Part shown: positions 49,371 through 58,490 of the stretch, in pieces
How positions within the stretch are numbered: position 1 is the stretch's first letter
How the letters are laid out: each line of letters opens with the position of its first letter
DNA from: Kaistella antarctica
GTDB lineage: Bacteria; Bacteroidota; Bacteroidia; Flavobacteriales; Weeksellaceae
Reading direction: 5' to 3'
Length of the DNA stretch: 64,000 nt
NCBI RefSeq assembly: GCF_900109615.1
Contig: NZ_FOIX01000002.1
Coordinates: forward strand, 1-64,000
The notes under the pieces: generated by a model
What the model was told of the DNA's origin: nothing
The model's input: the letters and a program-made list of their open reading frames with translations, nothing else
The model's database searches: none
Program-made: the position numbers and the translations under genes

Positions 49371-50502
49371 ATTTCGATTTGTTATTAAATCTTTCTATAC
49401 AATAATTTACAATATCATCCACTTCTTCTATCTGCCGTGACGATGCATTACCTCTAACAAAAAACTTTTTCCCTTCTCTCTCTTTTAAAAATGCAGGGAA
49501 GGATTGTAATGGTCTAACAGTAACTATAAAAACTTCTTTTTCATCAATGGTATGGAAATCACCTGATATATTGTTTACAACCTTATTTCCTAAAAACTGT
49601 GAAATCATGTCATCAAATTCTAATCGAAAAAAGTCATTTTCATTCTTATCCTCGCATAAGGAAAAGTCATTTGAGAGACCTGTGACATTTCCATTGTCTT
49701 GGACTCCAATCAATAAAAAACCTCCTTGTGTATTTAGAAAAGAAGCAATGGTCTTAGCAATAATTTGTTTAACACCGATTCCTCCTTGTTTAGTCTTGAA
49801 ATTATAAAGTAGGGAAGGCTTAAACTCGATCTGTTTTCCTTCACCGAGCTTGATTAAATCCGCAGGTGTAAATTGATCAGTTTCAGATGTAGGTTTATTA
49901 TTCTCAGACTTTTTAGCGTGATCCCACCAATATTCCTCGTCCATTCCCTCCCAATCGATGGGGGTTTTGAGTATTGTATGAGTGCTTGGTTCGAAATAAC
50001 TTTCTTCCCATTTACCATTACCTAAGTACCCTTCTGCCCATTCATCTCTATCGTAAAATGATATTTCAACTTCTAACTTATTAGTATTATATGAATTTAG
50101 AATATATTGTTGATACTCCCAATCTAAGTTGTTCATTATGGCTTCGAAGTTAGTTCCTCTATACTTTATTCCATGAATAAATAAACTATCTCCGTCATCC
50201 ACATCCTCATTCAAAGATTTATTTATGATCGCGTAAATTCCAATTTCATTTCCAAAATTGTTCATATAAACGTCGTCACCTTCCAAGAAAATTTTCAAAG
50301 GTTCTTCATCTTTGTTAGAAAGTTTAGTTCTCTCATCTTCGTGAAGGATCGCTATGAATTGAGCGTAAAATTTAAATGCGTCATTTCGTGCTATAATAGG
50401 ATTCTGATTTTCAAATTCCCTCGTTTCTTCAAGAAAATTGAATTTTCCGTCATGAACATTCTTTATAATCTTGATCCTTACTTCGTAATGAATATTTGCC
50501 AT
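49369..50502 (-). CDS. AlbA/Schlafen-type ATP-binding domain protein
   Basis: The 377-residue product has a C-terminal AlbA_2 (divergent AAA-4, Schlafen-like) domain at about residues 211-370. It shows LIKLGEGKQIEFKPSL, IIAKTIASFLNTQGGFLLIGVQDNGNVTGL and RPLQSFPAFLKEREGKKFFVRG. Such domains occur in nucleic-acid-binding and defence proteins. The first 210 residues (VRIKIIKNVHDGKFNFLEETREFENQ onward) have no named domain and are acidic with many aromatic residues (EYWWDH). Its stop codon overlaps a decayed fragment of a restriction-modification gene, and the intact such gene ends 19 bases upstream of its start on the same strand. The junction suggests gene replacement. Confidence 0.82.
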   Translation of the reverse strand: MANIHYEVRIKIIKNVHDGKFNFLEETREFENQNPIIARNDAFKFYAQFIAILHEDERTKLSNKDEEPLKIFLEGDDVYMNNFGNEIGIYAIINKSLNEDVDDGDSLFIHGIKYRGTNFEAIMNNLDWEYQQYILNSYNTNKLEVEISFYDRDEWAEGYLGNGKWEESYFEPSTHTILKTPIDWEGMDEEYWWDHAKKSENNKPTSETDQFTPADLIKLGEGKQIEFKPSLLYNFKTKQGGIGVKQIIAKTIASFLNTQGGFLLIGVQDNGNVTGLSNDFSLCEDKNENDFFRLEFDDMISQFLGNKVVNNISGDFHTIDEKEVFIVTVRPLQSFPAFLKEREGKKFFVRGNASSRQIEEVDDIVNYCIERFNNKSK

Positions 50503-50520
50503 TTTATAATGTTCTGTATG

Positions 50521-53500
50521 TTAAATTAACCCTTTCTCCACAATCGCAATTTCCTCCTCCGTCAACCCGTAAAGTTCATAAACCATGCGATCTATTTCCT
50601 GATCGGTAGAAGTGATTTGAGATTGGATTTGTATTGCTTTGTTTTTCTCTTGGTCAAAGTACTGTTCCCAATCTGCCTTGCGGGAAAGGGTAAGTTCTAC
50701 CTTTTGTTTTTTCAGTTCTTTTAGGAAATCATCATACGATAATTGATACCAACTTTGTAACTTGTTTGAGAGACTTTCTATGGAAAATTCTCTTTTTAAA
50801 GTCCTTTGAAATTTACCTGAAATTTCCACCAATTCTTTGTTTATGCGTAACATTAAATTAGTTTTCTCAACATATAATGTCTGATTCACAGGTGATAATT
50901 TTTTTATTGGAAATTCTTTAGCATCTTTTATAAGTATTTTTTGAAATCTATCTTTAAATTCCTCTAAAAATTGCTTCTTGTGGTAGAAAGACATTAGTTT
51001 ACTATTTATAACGGCTATTAAATATTCTGCTTGATAGCCATCTTTAGGAATTAGATTAAACGCATTCTGAGAGTTGTACAATTCCTCTGTTGTCAAAGCA
51101 GCCCATATTCTCTTATCTGACCAATCAATTATTTGCTTTACAAGAATTCTTTTGTCTGTAAAAAATTTTTTCTCTCTTGGTGCACCCAACCATTTACCAT
51201 AACTTATCCACTCTTTCTCACCCCAAGTAACGTTATATCTTCTTATATCATTTCCTGCTAATAATTTTCTGAAAGTCAAATCTTTTTGCTCGACTGAGTG
51301 AAATACTCTATCTTTTATTTGATCTTGCGAGTGACCTTTATATTTGTCATAAGGAGTTAAACCTAAACAAAACTCAACACAGTCAACAAGTTTAAGAGTA
51401 TCTACTTGGCATCTATTAAGTATTTGGGTATTTAAATTATCTACATTAATGCGAAAGAGGAAATTGTCATCATTTTTCCATTTAAGAGGATCAATAAAAG
51501 AATGTAAGTCTGCCGTGATAGAGGAGATTTCACTAATTCTATCAAAACCTTTATAAGCGATTATTTCAACTGAAGATTCAGTACTGATTTCTGCTTTAAA
51601 TGTTAGGATTATCGTGTCAACTTTCACTTCACCTGAACCACCGCCAAAAGATTCATTGGGAAGCCTAACGATACTTTGGATTGTAGTTTCTTTTAATAGT
51701 AATTTTCTTAGATCTTTATAAGATTCTTGAGTAAGTAAAGAAGAAGGAATTATCAATGATGAAACTCCTTCATTATTCAATAAATTTACTGACTTTTCAA
51801 TAAATGATGAGTATAAATTAATTCTGTTGTTAGCAGTTTTAAATATTTCAAATAAATGTTTAACAATTATTTTATCCAAAGATTTTACATCTACGTATGG
51901 GGGATTCCCAACAATTACATCAAAACCACCCTTACTAAAAACCTGAGGGAATTCTCTCTCCCAATTAAATGCTTTGTCGCCGGCAACGTCAGGATCATCA
52001 ATTAATGAGTTTCCACACTTGATGTTATCATTCAAACTATTCAGTTTCCTGTTGGGTTCTGCGGTTCTTAACCAAAGAGAAAGTTTCGCAATCTCAACGG
52101 ATTCTTCGTTTAGATCTACTCCAAAAAGATTGTGTTCTAAAATACTCTCAGAATGATAACTGAAAATAATTGGAACGTTGAGTAATTTGGCTTCCAACTC
52201 GTCAACATATTGGTGTTCTTCAATCAGAAAATTCAGGGCTTCATTCAGAAACGCACCTGAACCACACGCAGGATCTACAATGGTAATTTGCAATAGCCAA
52301 CTACGGTATTGATCCAATTTACCCAACAGGTTTTCCTTTGTTTTCTGTTGGCGTTTTTTATCTGTAAAATAATCTTCTTCTACAATTTGAAATTCGGTTT
52401 TCTTTTCCTCACAGAGTTTACCCACCGTATTTTCGACAATGTATTTGGTGATGTATTTTGGGGTGTAGAAAACTCCGTCCTTCTTTCTTTTCGTTTTGGA
52501 CTTGTCGATTTCAGTTCCATCCAACTGCGCCTTAATCTCATCGATTTCATTGAGCGAGTTTTCGAAGATGTGTCCAAGAATATTGACATCAACTTCACTT
52601 GCAAAATCGTATTGAGATAATCTAAAAGTGTGTTGGTAAAGTAGGTCATCATCAATCTTAATCTGATCCAAGATCTCATCCTCTTTAAACAAACCGCCAT
52701 TGTAAGCGAAGACATCGTGATTCTTTCCTTTGAATCCTGTATTCAGATATCCAAAGTACTTTTTATAACGATTATAAAGCGGGTCGTAAGCATCTAAATC
52801 TTTCAGTTTATCCCACTGCTCTAAAATCTGTCTTACAGAGTTGGGTGGTAACAAACCTCGATCTTCTCCAAAGAGCAAGAACAGAAGTCTGTCTAATAAT
52901 TTTTGCGACTTTTGGAAAAGGAGTAGAGGATCGTACTCAGGATTAAGAAGTGTTAAATTTTGGAATAATTCTCTTTTGAAAATAGAGTAGTCCTTGTACA
53001 GTTTCTTAGTAACAATATCTTCCTGATTAAGAGATTCATCTTTTAATTTATTAGGGATATCGTTTTTAATGTTGTCGAATGATAGGAGTAGATAGAGTAG
53101 ATTAAAGTCATCCTTTTGAAGGGTGAAAAGATTGAATTCTACGAACCTTACCGAGTCATCAATATATAATCTAATTTTTTCGAAATTAGACGTTATAACG
53201 TACTTGCATCCTGTTTGGTTATTTTTGTAATTAAACGCCTGTTCTTCGACCTTCCCAAGATCCGTGGTATTCGTTCCTTTCAGTTCTATAACACCAACTA
53301 CGTTTTCATCAATGATAATTGCACCATCCGCCTTTTTACTGTCTTTTATGTTTTTGTATTCGGTTGTAAGATTGAAACCAATTGTTGGGTTTAAGGTGTA
53401 ACCAAATATTTTGACGAATAAATCTCTCAGAAATCCTTCTTGATACTGTTCCTCTTTAGAATTCCGAATATTTTCTTGAATCTCATGGTTGTGAAAATGT

Positions 53501-53583
53501 GCACAAAATAAATCCCATTGGATAATGAGATTTTCTTTGTTTTGCGTTTTGAGATATTTGGAAATAATCGTTTTCTGAAACAT
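50521..53583 (-). CDS. Type IIG restriction enzyme/N6-adenine methyltransferase
   Basis: The 1020-residue product combines cutting and methylation in one chain. Near the N-terminus is a PD-(D/E)xK-type nuclease patch, ADGAIIIDENVVGVIELKG, with D86, E100 and K102. The methyltransferase domain has SAM motif I IVDPACGSGAFLNEAL near residue 435 and the adenine catalytic motif NPPY in DVIVGNPPYVDV near residue 560. The last third, from about 690 (TaqI-like recognition region, YGKWLGAPREKKFF), should read the DNA target. The C-terminus is IDRMVYELYGLTEEEIAIV, which is common in this family. It is likely to act as self-contained restriction-modification. No separate specificity or methylase gene is near. 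A decayed copy of its 3' end lies at 49265-49370. Confidence 0.92.
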   Translation of the reverse strand: MFQKTIISKYLKTQNKENLIIQWDLFCAHFHNHEIQENIRNSKEEQYQEGFLRDLFVKIFGYTLNPTIGFNLTTEYKNIKDSKKADGAIIIDENVVGVIELKGTNTTDLGKVEEQAFNYKNNQTGCKYVITSNFEKIRLYIDDSVRFVEFNLFTLQKDDFNLLYLLLSFDNIKNDIPNKLKDESLNQEDIVTKKLYKDYSIFKRELFQNLTLLNPEYDPLLLFQKSQKLLDRLLFLLFGEDRGLLPPNSVRQILEQWDKLKDLDAYDPLYNRYKKYFGYLNTGFKGKNHDVFAYNGGLFKEDEILDQIKIDDDLLYQHTFRLSQYDFASEVDVNILGHIFENSLNEIDEIKAQLDGTEIDKSKTKRKKDGVFYTPKYITKYIVENTVGKLCEEKKTEFQIVEEDYFTDKKRQQKTKENLLGKLDQYRSWLLQITIVDPACGSGAFLNEALNFLIEEHQYVDELEAKLLNVPIIFSYHSESILEHNLFGVDLNEESVEIAKLSLWLRTAEPNRKLNSLNDNIKCGNSLIDDPDVAGDKAFNWEREFPQVFSKGGFDVIVGNPPYVDVKSLDKIIVKHLFEIFKTANNRINLYSSFIEKSVNLLNNEGVSSLIIPSSLLTQESYKDLRKLLLKETTIQSIVRLPNESFGGGSGEVKVDTIILTFKAEISTESSVEIIAYKGFDRISEISSITADLHSFIDPLKWKNDDNFLFRINVDNLNTQILNRCQVDTLKLVDCVEFCLGLTPYDKYKGHSQDQIKDRVFHSVEQKDLTFRKLLAGNDIRRYNVTWGEKEWISYGKWLGAPREKKFFTDKRILVKQIIDWSDKRIWAALTTEELYNSQNAFNLIPKDGYQAEYLIAVINSKLMSFYHKKQFLEEFKDRFQKILIKDAKEFPIKKLSPVNQTLYVEKTNLMLRINKELVEISGKFQRTLKREFSIESLSNKLQSWYQLSYDDFLKELKKQKVELTLSRKADWEQYFDQEKNKAIQIQSQITSTDQEIDRMVYELYGLTEEEIAIVEKGLI

Positions 53584-53648
53584 ATTTAAATTTAAACATT
53601 AAAATTAAACAATTGGTGAACATTCCGCAACTTAATGTCTAAATGGAG

Positions 53649-54872
53649 TTAATTTCCACCGTGTAACAGAACAGAGTTGGTTTTAAAGGTGGTTTCTAAA
53701 TCCATTGAGGCTAAGTAATGTTGTGTAACAGTACTGTTGGAATGACCCAACATTTCAGAGATGATATTAATCGGTGTGTCATTTCGATTTAAAGTGGTTG
53801 CATAGCAATCTCTTGCTTTGGATAAATTCATTTCGATCGGTAAGTTTAACTTTTTAGATATGATGACTAAATTTTTATTAATCTTTCCCCGATACTTATG
53901 GATTTTGTTGGCGAAATACTGATCTTTATAATCGTCCACCAATTTACCGAGAACAAAAGGACTTGCGGTATTTCCCACTTTATCCAATAATAACTGAAGT
54001 CGATCACTCATGGGAACCACGATTTCTTTTTTGTGATTTTTACGGGTGTTTTCGGTTTTCTTTCTATAAAATACAAAATGATCTCCTTTTTTCTGATCCC
54101 ATCTCAATCTGAACAGGTCTGCGAAATTGATTCCATTACACAGATATAATATTTCCCAAATGTCACGGGCATATTCCTCACCTTTGTTTTCGAAGTCAGA
54201 ATAATTTAGGAACGTTTGTAATTCAACAGCATCTAACACTTGTTTCTTTGGAAAGGTATTACAGATTTTTAACCCATCTCCCCCAAAAGGATATTTATAA
54301 TCCGTTGGGATCTTTCCGTTGTTGGAGAAATAATTGATGACTGTTCGCAAGTCTCTAAAGATACCTGCAACGTAGTTATTTGAGTTCCCGTTTTTTAATT
54401 TCGTCCGTTGAAATTTTTCTAAGAATTGTTTATTTATCTCAGCAATTGATAATTCCTTGTTATCAGTTGTGAATGCATTTCTTGAATTTCTCATTTTTTG
54501 AATCGTTCCTAAGGCTAAGTGAGATCTCTCTTCAATGTATCTGTTAAAAAGACTTATAACGGTTATAGATTCTTCTGCGGTTTCGGGTTGTCCCTTATTA
54601 AAGAAACGATCTTTCAATAGTTGACGGTCGAAAGTCTGCATTTCGTTTACAATCTCTTCAGCACGGTTTACTCGCTTCTGACAATCGTTCCTAAATTTAG
54701 TGTAATCCTTGTTAGTTGATTTTTTGATAAGAACATCATTATATAATTCCTTACTCATCTTCGTAATGTTTAAAAAACATTTATTTTTCCCCCAATTGAC
54801 TTCAACTGCGAGATTGTGCTCTCCTTTTTTATCGATATGTCGAGTGTCCAAGACTAATTTACATGTTGCCAT
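53649..54872 (-). CDS. Tyrosine recombinase/integrase, Bacteroidetes type
   Basis: The 407-residue product has an N-terminal arm-type DNA-binding region (about 1-90), a SAM-like core-binding domain (about 105-200) and a catalytic domain from 210. Catalytic signs are SKARDCYATTL (Arg354), ISEMLGHSNSTVTQHYL (His377, nucleophile Tyr386) and KKEIVVP. The first catalytic Arg position reads LCNGINFADL, with Asn246 where most integrases have Arg. The HxxR first His is replaced by Ser351. Similar changes are known in Bacteroides conjugative-transposon integrases such as IntDOT. It is the likely integrase of the island, transcribed behind the small HTH gene. Confidence 0.9.
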   Translation of the reverse strand: MATCKLVLDTRHIDKKGEHNLAVEVNWGKNKCFLNITKMSKELYNDVLIKKSTNKDYTKFRNDCQKRVNRAEEIVNEMQTFDRQLLKDRFFNKGQPETAEESITVISLFNRYIEERSHLALGTIQKMRNSRNAFTTDNKELSIAEINKQFLEKFQRTKLKNGNSNNYVAGIFRDLRTVINYFSNNGKIPTDYKYPFGGDGLKICNTFPKKQVLDAVELQTFLNYSDFENKGEEYARDIWEILYLCNGINFADLFRLRWDQKKGDHFVFYRKKTENTRKNHKKEIVVPMSDRLQLLLDKVGNTASPFVLGKLVDDYKDQYFANKIHKYRGKINKNLVIISKKLNLPIEMNLSKARDCYATTLNRNDTPINIISEMLGHSNSTVTQHYLASMDLETTFKTNSVLLHGGN

Positions 54873-54878
54873 ACTATT

Positions 54879-55088
54879 TTAAATTTTTATTTGTGGTAGT
54901 TTAATATTCATTTTGGTTTGTTGACCATTCTTTATCCAATCGTCTATTTCTTCTCGATTGAATACTAATTTTTTTCCTATTTTATTAAAAGGTATCTTTT
55001 GCTTGTGCACCATTGTATATACTGTTGATATGGTGAGCGGGATATATTCTACAAGGGATTTTATATCCATATATTCTTTGATTTTCAT
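54879..55088 (-). CDS. Small helix-turn-helix DNA-binding (excisionase-like) protein
   Basis: The 69-residue product is a MerR/excisionase-like helix-turn-helix: MDIKSLVEYIPLTISTVYTMVHKQKIPFNKIGKKLVFNREEIDDWI. This is the standard helix_turn_helix_17 pattern of small regulators or excisionases in Bacteroidetes mobile elements. It ends 6 bases before the integrase start on the same strand, so the pair is probably one operon and may set the direction of recombination. Confidence 0.85.
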   Translation of the reverse strand: MKIKEYMDIKSLVEYIPLTISTVYTMVHKQKIPFNKIGKKLVFNREEIDDWIKNGQQTKMNIKLPQIKI

Positions 55089-55106
55089 ATTGCTTTTTTT
55101 TAATGT

Positions 55107-55146
55107 TAAAAAACAAAGACGTAACGCAATGCTACGCCTTTGTTTA
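55107..55146 (-). terminator. Terminator after the 119-residue protein gene
   Basis: AAACAAAG and CTTTGTTT, continued by CGTA and TACG with one mismatch, form a long stem (55111-55123 with 55133-55145) around a 9-base loop. On the minus strand it is followed by a T-run. It lies 32 bases past the stop of the gene at 55178. Confidence 0.75.
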
Positions 55147-55177
55147 ATTTTGGCATAATTATTAAAATGCTTTATTA

Positions 55178-55537
55178 TTAATTTACAAATTCAGACCAAC
55201 TTCCTTCTAATAAGTTATTATAGGTTTGAGTAAGAAACTCAGCATCTTTACAAATTATGGGAGTTCCTAAATTAGTATGAAAAGTTGTTTCCATAATTTC
55301 GATACGGGAATTGACTTCCTCCATAATTACACTGAACGTAATTTCGTTGTCTCTTATAAATTGTAAATCTTCTTGATAAATTTCTCTATACAATAATTCT
55401 AATAATCTGAAAAAATGGTAAACAGGGTTGTTATGTTCTGTTATCCCGATCAGGCATTCATTGAATTTTGGATCATATAAGTTGCCCTGTGGTATTTTAC
55501 TCAATACCGCTAAATAATTTAATTTTTTAAATTTCAT
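55178..55537 (-). CDS. Hypothetical protein, 119 residues
   Basis: I do not recognise a family. The 119-residue product is soluble and helical, with YHFFRLLELLYREIYQEDLQ and VIMEEVNSRIEIMETTF, and has two cysteines. No signal or membrane segment is present. It sits upstream of the helix-turn-helix/integrase pair on the same strand, separated from it by a good terminator, and belongs by position to the mobile element. Confidence 0.65.
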   Translation of the reverse strand: MKFKKLNYLAVLSKIPQGNLYDPKFNECLIGITEHNNPVYHFFRLLELLYREIYQEDLQFIRDNEITFSVIMEEVNSRIEIMETTFHTNLGTPIICKDAEFLTQTYNNLLEGSWSEFVN

Positions 55538-55864
55538 AATAATTTTTTTTAATTTTCCCTAATTGGGTTCTTCTCTTTTGAGATACATTCATAATATTTT
55601 TGACAACTCCTCTTATGTTGTTGTATATTCAAATGATAACCTTTTAAAACAAGAAAGTCAAATAATATAACAGTAATCAATATTATATTCGTAAATAAAT
55701 ACCACTATAATTATAAATTCATTATATTTTTTGATTGTGAGTCACTGATGGATTGGGCGAAGTTTGTTTTAATCTTTGATTTTTGTTTTTTTATCATTTT
55801 TTTTTGAAAAATTTTAAAATCTACTTTACAAATCTGACATAGTTGGAGGTCAGAATAGGAAAAT

Positions 55865-55899
55865 ATGTTTTTTACTCTAATCATTAGAGTAAAAAACAT
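55865..55899. repeat. Near-perfect 35-base palindrome (17-base arms, 1-base centre)
   Basis: ATGTTTTTTACTCTAAT (55865-55881) and its exact complement (55883-55899) flank a single C at 55882. As RNA or DNA it can form a hairpin; as a duplex it is a strong dyad. It is not next to a gene end, so it is less likely to be a plain terminator. It may be an operator or an origin element. Confidence 0.85.
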
Positions 55900-55948
55900 G
55901 TTATCCTTAAACGTATTTAACTCCATAATACGGTTGGAAATCTACTTG

Positions 55949-55970
55949 CAATGCTAACGGAATGCTAACA
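55949..55970. repeat. Tandem direct repeat, 11 bases, two copies
   Basis: AATGCTAACGG (55949-55959) is followed at once by AATGCTAACAG (55960-55970), one base different. It lies 50 bases right of the palindrome and 100 bases before the primase-helicase gene. A similar AATGCTA string occurs at 55128-55134 near the integrase operon. Confidence 0.75.
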
Positions 55971-56069
55971 GATAATAATTTTTATTCCTTCCTATTTACT
56001 TCTGAATCATTTTCCACTATAATTTCAGTAAGTCGGGTAAACCGCATAGAATCATTAATAAAATAAGTA

Positions 56070-58490
56070 ATGGAAGAAAAGAGATATAAATTATCAGTAA
56101 CTAAAGATGTTTTCAATATTAAGTTCGAGGGACCTACGAAAATATATTTTGGCAGAGTTGACAATTCACTTCGAACGACAGAAAAAACAATAACGGAATT
56201 TTCACAATTGATACTGAGACCATATGCTCATTCGTGGAGTGGTGGAGTATTTAACGGGAAAAGAAGTAAGGCATCATGGTTGGAATCATCAGTAATAGGG
56301 TTAGATTTTGACAAGGGGCTACAAACCGTTGAGGAAGTTTATAATAAGTTTAAGGAATTTGATATAACACCAAACGTATGGTATACGACATTTGGAGACT
56401 CACCCGAACTGCGCAAATTCAGGGTTGTTCTATTTTTTGATCAGTCTATTAAGGGTCATAAAGTATATGATAAAATCATGAAGAAACTTGAGCAGTTTTT
56501 TATCATTGATACAGCCTGTAAGGATGAATCGCGAATATTTTACGGTGGTATTTCTTCGTATATAACCTCTACAGTTCCAATTTCTCTTAGTAAGTTCTTA
56601 GTATTTACTAATGTTAAAATTATTTCTAAAGACAATGGATTACCTCGTGGCATTATTAAATTGAAGGAAAATTCTGCTTTAATATCGCAATCCTTATATA
56701 ATAACTATAGTGATGATGGTTTTAAAGCAGAAAATTCCACCTCTTCTCTTCCTTCCTACTTAAGTGGGAGGAATCTCATTAATTGGGACGAAGACCGAAA
56801 GAAAGTAAAAATATTGGATGAATTCCTTTCAGGAGCATGGTTAACCCATCCTGAAATTTTTGGATTGGCGAGTAATCTAAAATATGTTGAGGGTGGACTA
56901 AAAAAGATGAGGAACACAATGAAACATTTTAATGATTTGGGAAGGACAGGGTATACCGATGATAATTACAGCACTGTAACCTATATTAGGAATAGTAATT
57001 ACAAACCCCAACTCATTCACTCATTTTCACCTTATGACGAAGACGAAGATTTGTATGACATTGTTTCCGCTATTAAAAATGTAACGGGCTTCATTAAAAT
57101 TTTGGACCAACCTGCAAAGATGAAACTTGAGCCTGCAAAGAAGATTTTTGAAAAAAACTTTAATGAGGTTCTAAACAACTCGGAAACAGATACAGTTTAC
57201 ATTTATGCGTTACCTACTGCATTTGGCATAACCCATAAGATAACAGGAGTGGAAAAAGTTATAATTGCACTCCCGACAAATGCGCTTAAGAATGAAGTGG
57301 GTGGAAGGATGAGTGTAGATTACACTTTAACTCCTGATTCGATAGTCTTTTCAGATTCATCGATTACCAAGAGAATTGGACACTTATATGACGTTGGATT
57401 ACCGAATAAGGCAATGGGATTAATTCGTGCTATTGCAGACGGTAGATACTCATCAAATCAAGATGATAAAAACAGTGCCATCAATTATATTTTGCAGTTG
57501 GAGGCTTGCGGAAATCTCGATAAATCTGTGTTAACAACACATTCGAGAGTAACAAATTCCGACTCGTTACCGCACGAGACAATTATTTTCGATGAAGATC
57601 CATTGAGTGATCTTGTTGAAATTAAAAAAACAACGATAGACGACATTTCACACTTATTCTTTCAATATGAACCCGATAAGAATGTACGAGACTACTTAGT
57701 GTCGCTCAGTAATGCTATATACGATACACCAAATTTTCCAATTGATTTGGATGAGATGATTGAAAAATGTAGCATAGCGGGTATCGAGTCAAATGTTTTC
57801 TCATTTTTCAAAAGTGATTGCTTCATAAAATTTAATGAGCAGATTCACTACATTATTAAGAAACCATTTCCTATCGGTAAAAAGGTAATAATAATGTCCG
57901 CTACTATCCCAATTGAGATATACAAGAAACTATATCCTGAGACTAATTTTAAAATTTTGGATATACGAAATGTTGAACAATTTGGGCATATAAAACAGTA
58001 TACGTATAGATCATTTTCGAGAGATTCATTGATGAATTACAAGAAGGTGGACAATCTTATTTCAAAAATCGGAAATTCAAAAGTCATAACCTTTAAAGGT
58101 CATGTTGATCTATTTCCAACTGCTGAAAAGGAAATATACTTTGGTAATTGCTCGGGGAGTGATAAATTAAAGGGTCAGAATATTACTATCGTAGGAACTC
58201 CACACAAAAGCAATATAATGTACTTTTTATTGGGTAAGGCAATGGGCGTTGATTTCGAGATTAATAAATCACCCATGAGTTATCAAAAGATTCAACGCAA
58301 TGGATTTGAGTTCATGTTTAAATGCTTCGATAATGAGCAGTTGCGGATGATTCAATTATCTTTAATTGAATCAGATCAAATACAAGCAATAGGTCGAGGA
58401 AGAGCACTTATAGAACCATGTTTTATTAATGTCTATTCTAATTTCCCTCTATTACTGACAGATGAGTTTGATATGGATAAAATATGTTAA
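56070..58490 (+). CDS. Putative primase-helicase replication protein of the mobile element
   Basis: The 806-residue product is not from a family I can name with certainty. The first 180 residues look like an archaeo-eukaryotic-type primase: SSVIGLDFDKGLQ has a DxD pair at residues 79-81, followed by FRVVLFFDQ and a later His/Arg region. The second half reads as a superfamily 2 helicase: motif II IIFDEDP at 505-511, SAT motif in IIMSATIP at 610-612, and motif VI QAIGRGR at 772-778. The Walker A position, ALPTAFGITHKI at 380-391, lacks the usual GKT, so ATP use is in doubt. A helicase with primase would fit element replication. It follows the palindrome region and faces the integrase side. Confidence 0.6.
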   Translation: MEEKRYKLSVTKDVFNIKFEGPTKIYFGRVDNSLRTTEKTITEFSQLILRPYAHSWSGGVFNGKRSKASWLESSVIGLDFDKGLQTVEEVYNKFKEFDITPNVWYTTFGDSPELRKFRVVLFFDQSIKGHKVYDKIMKKLEQFFIIDTACKDESRIFYGGISSYITSTVPISLSKFLVFTNVKIISKDNGLPRGIIKLKENSALISQSLYNNYSDDGFKAENSTSSLPSYLSGRNLINWDEDRKKVKILDEFLSGAWLTHPEIFGLASNLKYVEGGLKKMRNTMKHFNDLGRTGYTDDNYSTVTYIRNSNYKPQLIHSFSPYDEDEDLYDIVSAIKNVTGFIKILDQPAKMKLEPAKKIFEKNFNEVLNNSETDTVYIYALPTAFGITHKITGVEKVIIALPTNALKNEVGGRMSVDYTLTPDSIVFSDSSITKRIGHLYDVGLPNKAMGLIRAIADGRYSSNQDDKNSAINYILQLEACGNLDKSVLTTHSRVTNSDSLPHETIIFDEDPLSDLVEIKKTTIDDISHLFFQYEPDKNVRDYLVSLSNAIYDTPNFPIDLDEMIEKCSIAGIESNVFSFFKSDCFIKFNEQIHYIIKKPFPIGKKVIIMSATIPIEIYKKLYPETNFKILDIRNVEQFGHIKQYTYRSFSRDSLMNYKKVDNLISKIGNSKVITFKGHVDLFPTAEKEIYFGNCSGSDKLKGQNITIVGTPHKSNIMYFLLGKAMGVDFEINKSPMSYQKIQRNGFEFMFKCFDNEQLRMIQLSLIESDQIQAIGRGRALIEPCFINVYSNFPLLLTDEFDMDKIC

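Larger units (their letters stand above)
55538..56069. other. Intergenic control region, 532 bases, with palindrome and direct repeats
   Basis: This AT-rich stretch separates the integrase side (minus) from the primase-helicase (plus). It holds the 35-base palindrome at 55865-55899 and the 11-base direct repeat at 55949-55970. Small open frames in it (for example 55711-55926 minus) have no codon or motif support. It is the best place for an element replication origin or a regulatory operator. Confidence 0.6.

Noticed and set aside
53649-54872. Integrase being a pseudogene because of missing catalytic residues
   Set aside because: The frame is complete, the nucleophile Tyr, Arg and His remain, and similar substitutions occur in active Bacteroides integrases.
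55711-55926. Open frame of 71 codons on the minus strand across the palindrome
   Set aside because: The frame depends on the A/T-rich palindrome, has no motif, and no neighbour suggests translation; more likely control DNA.
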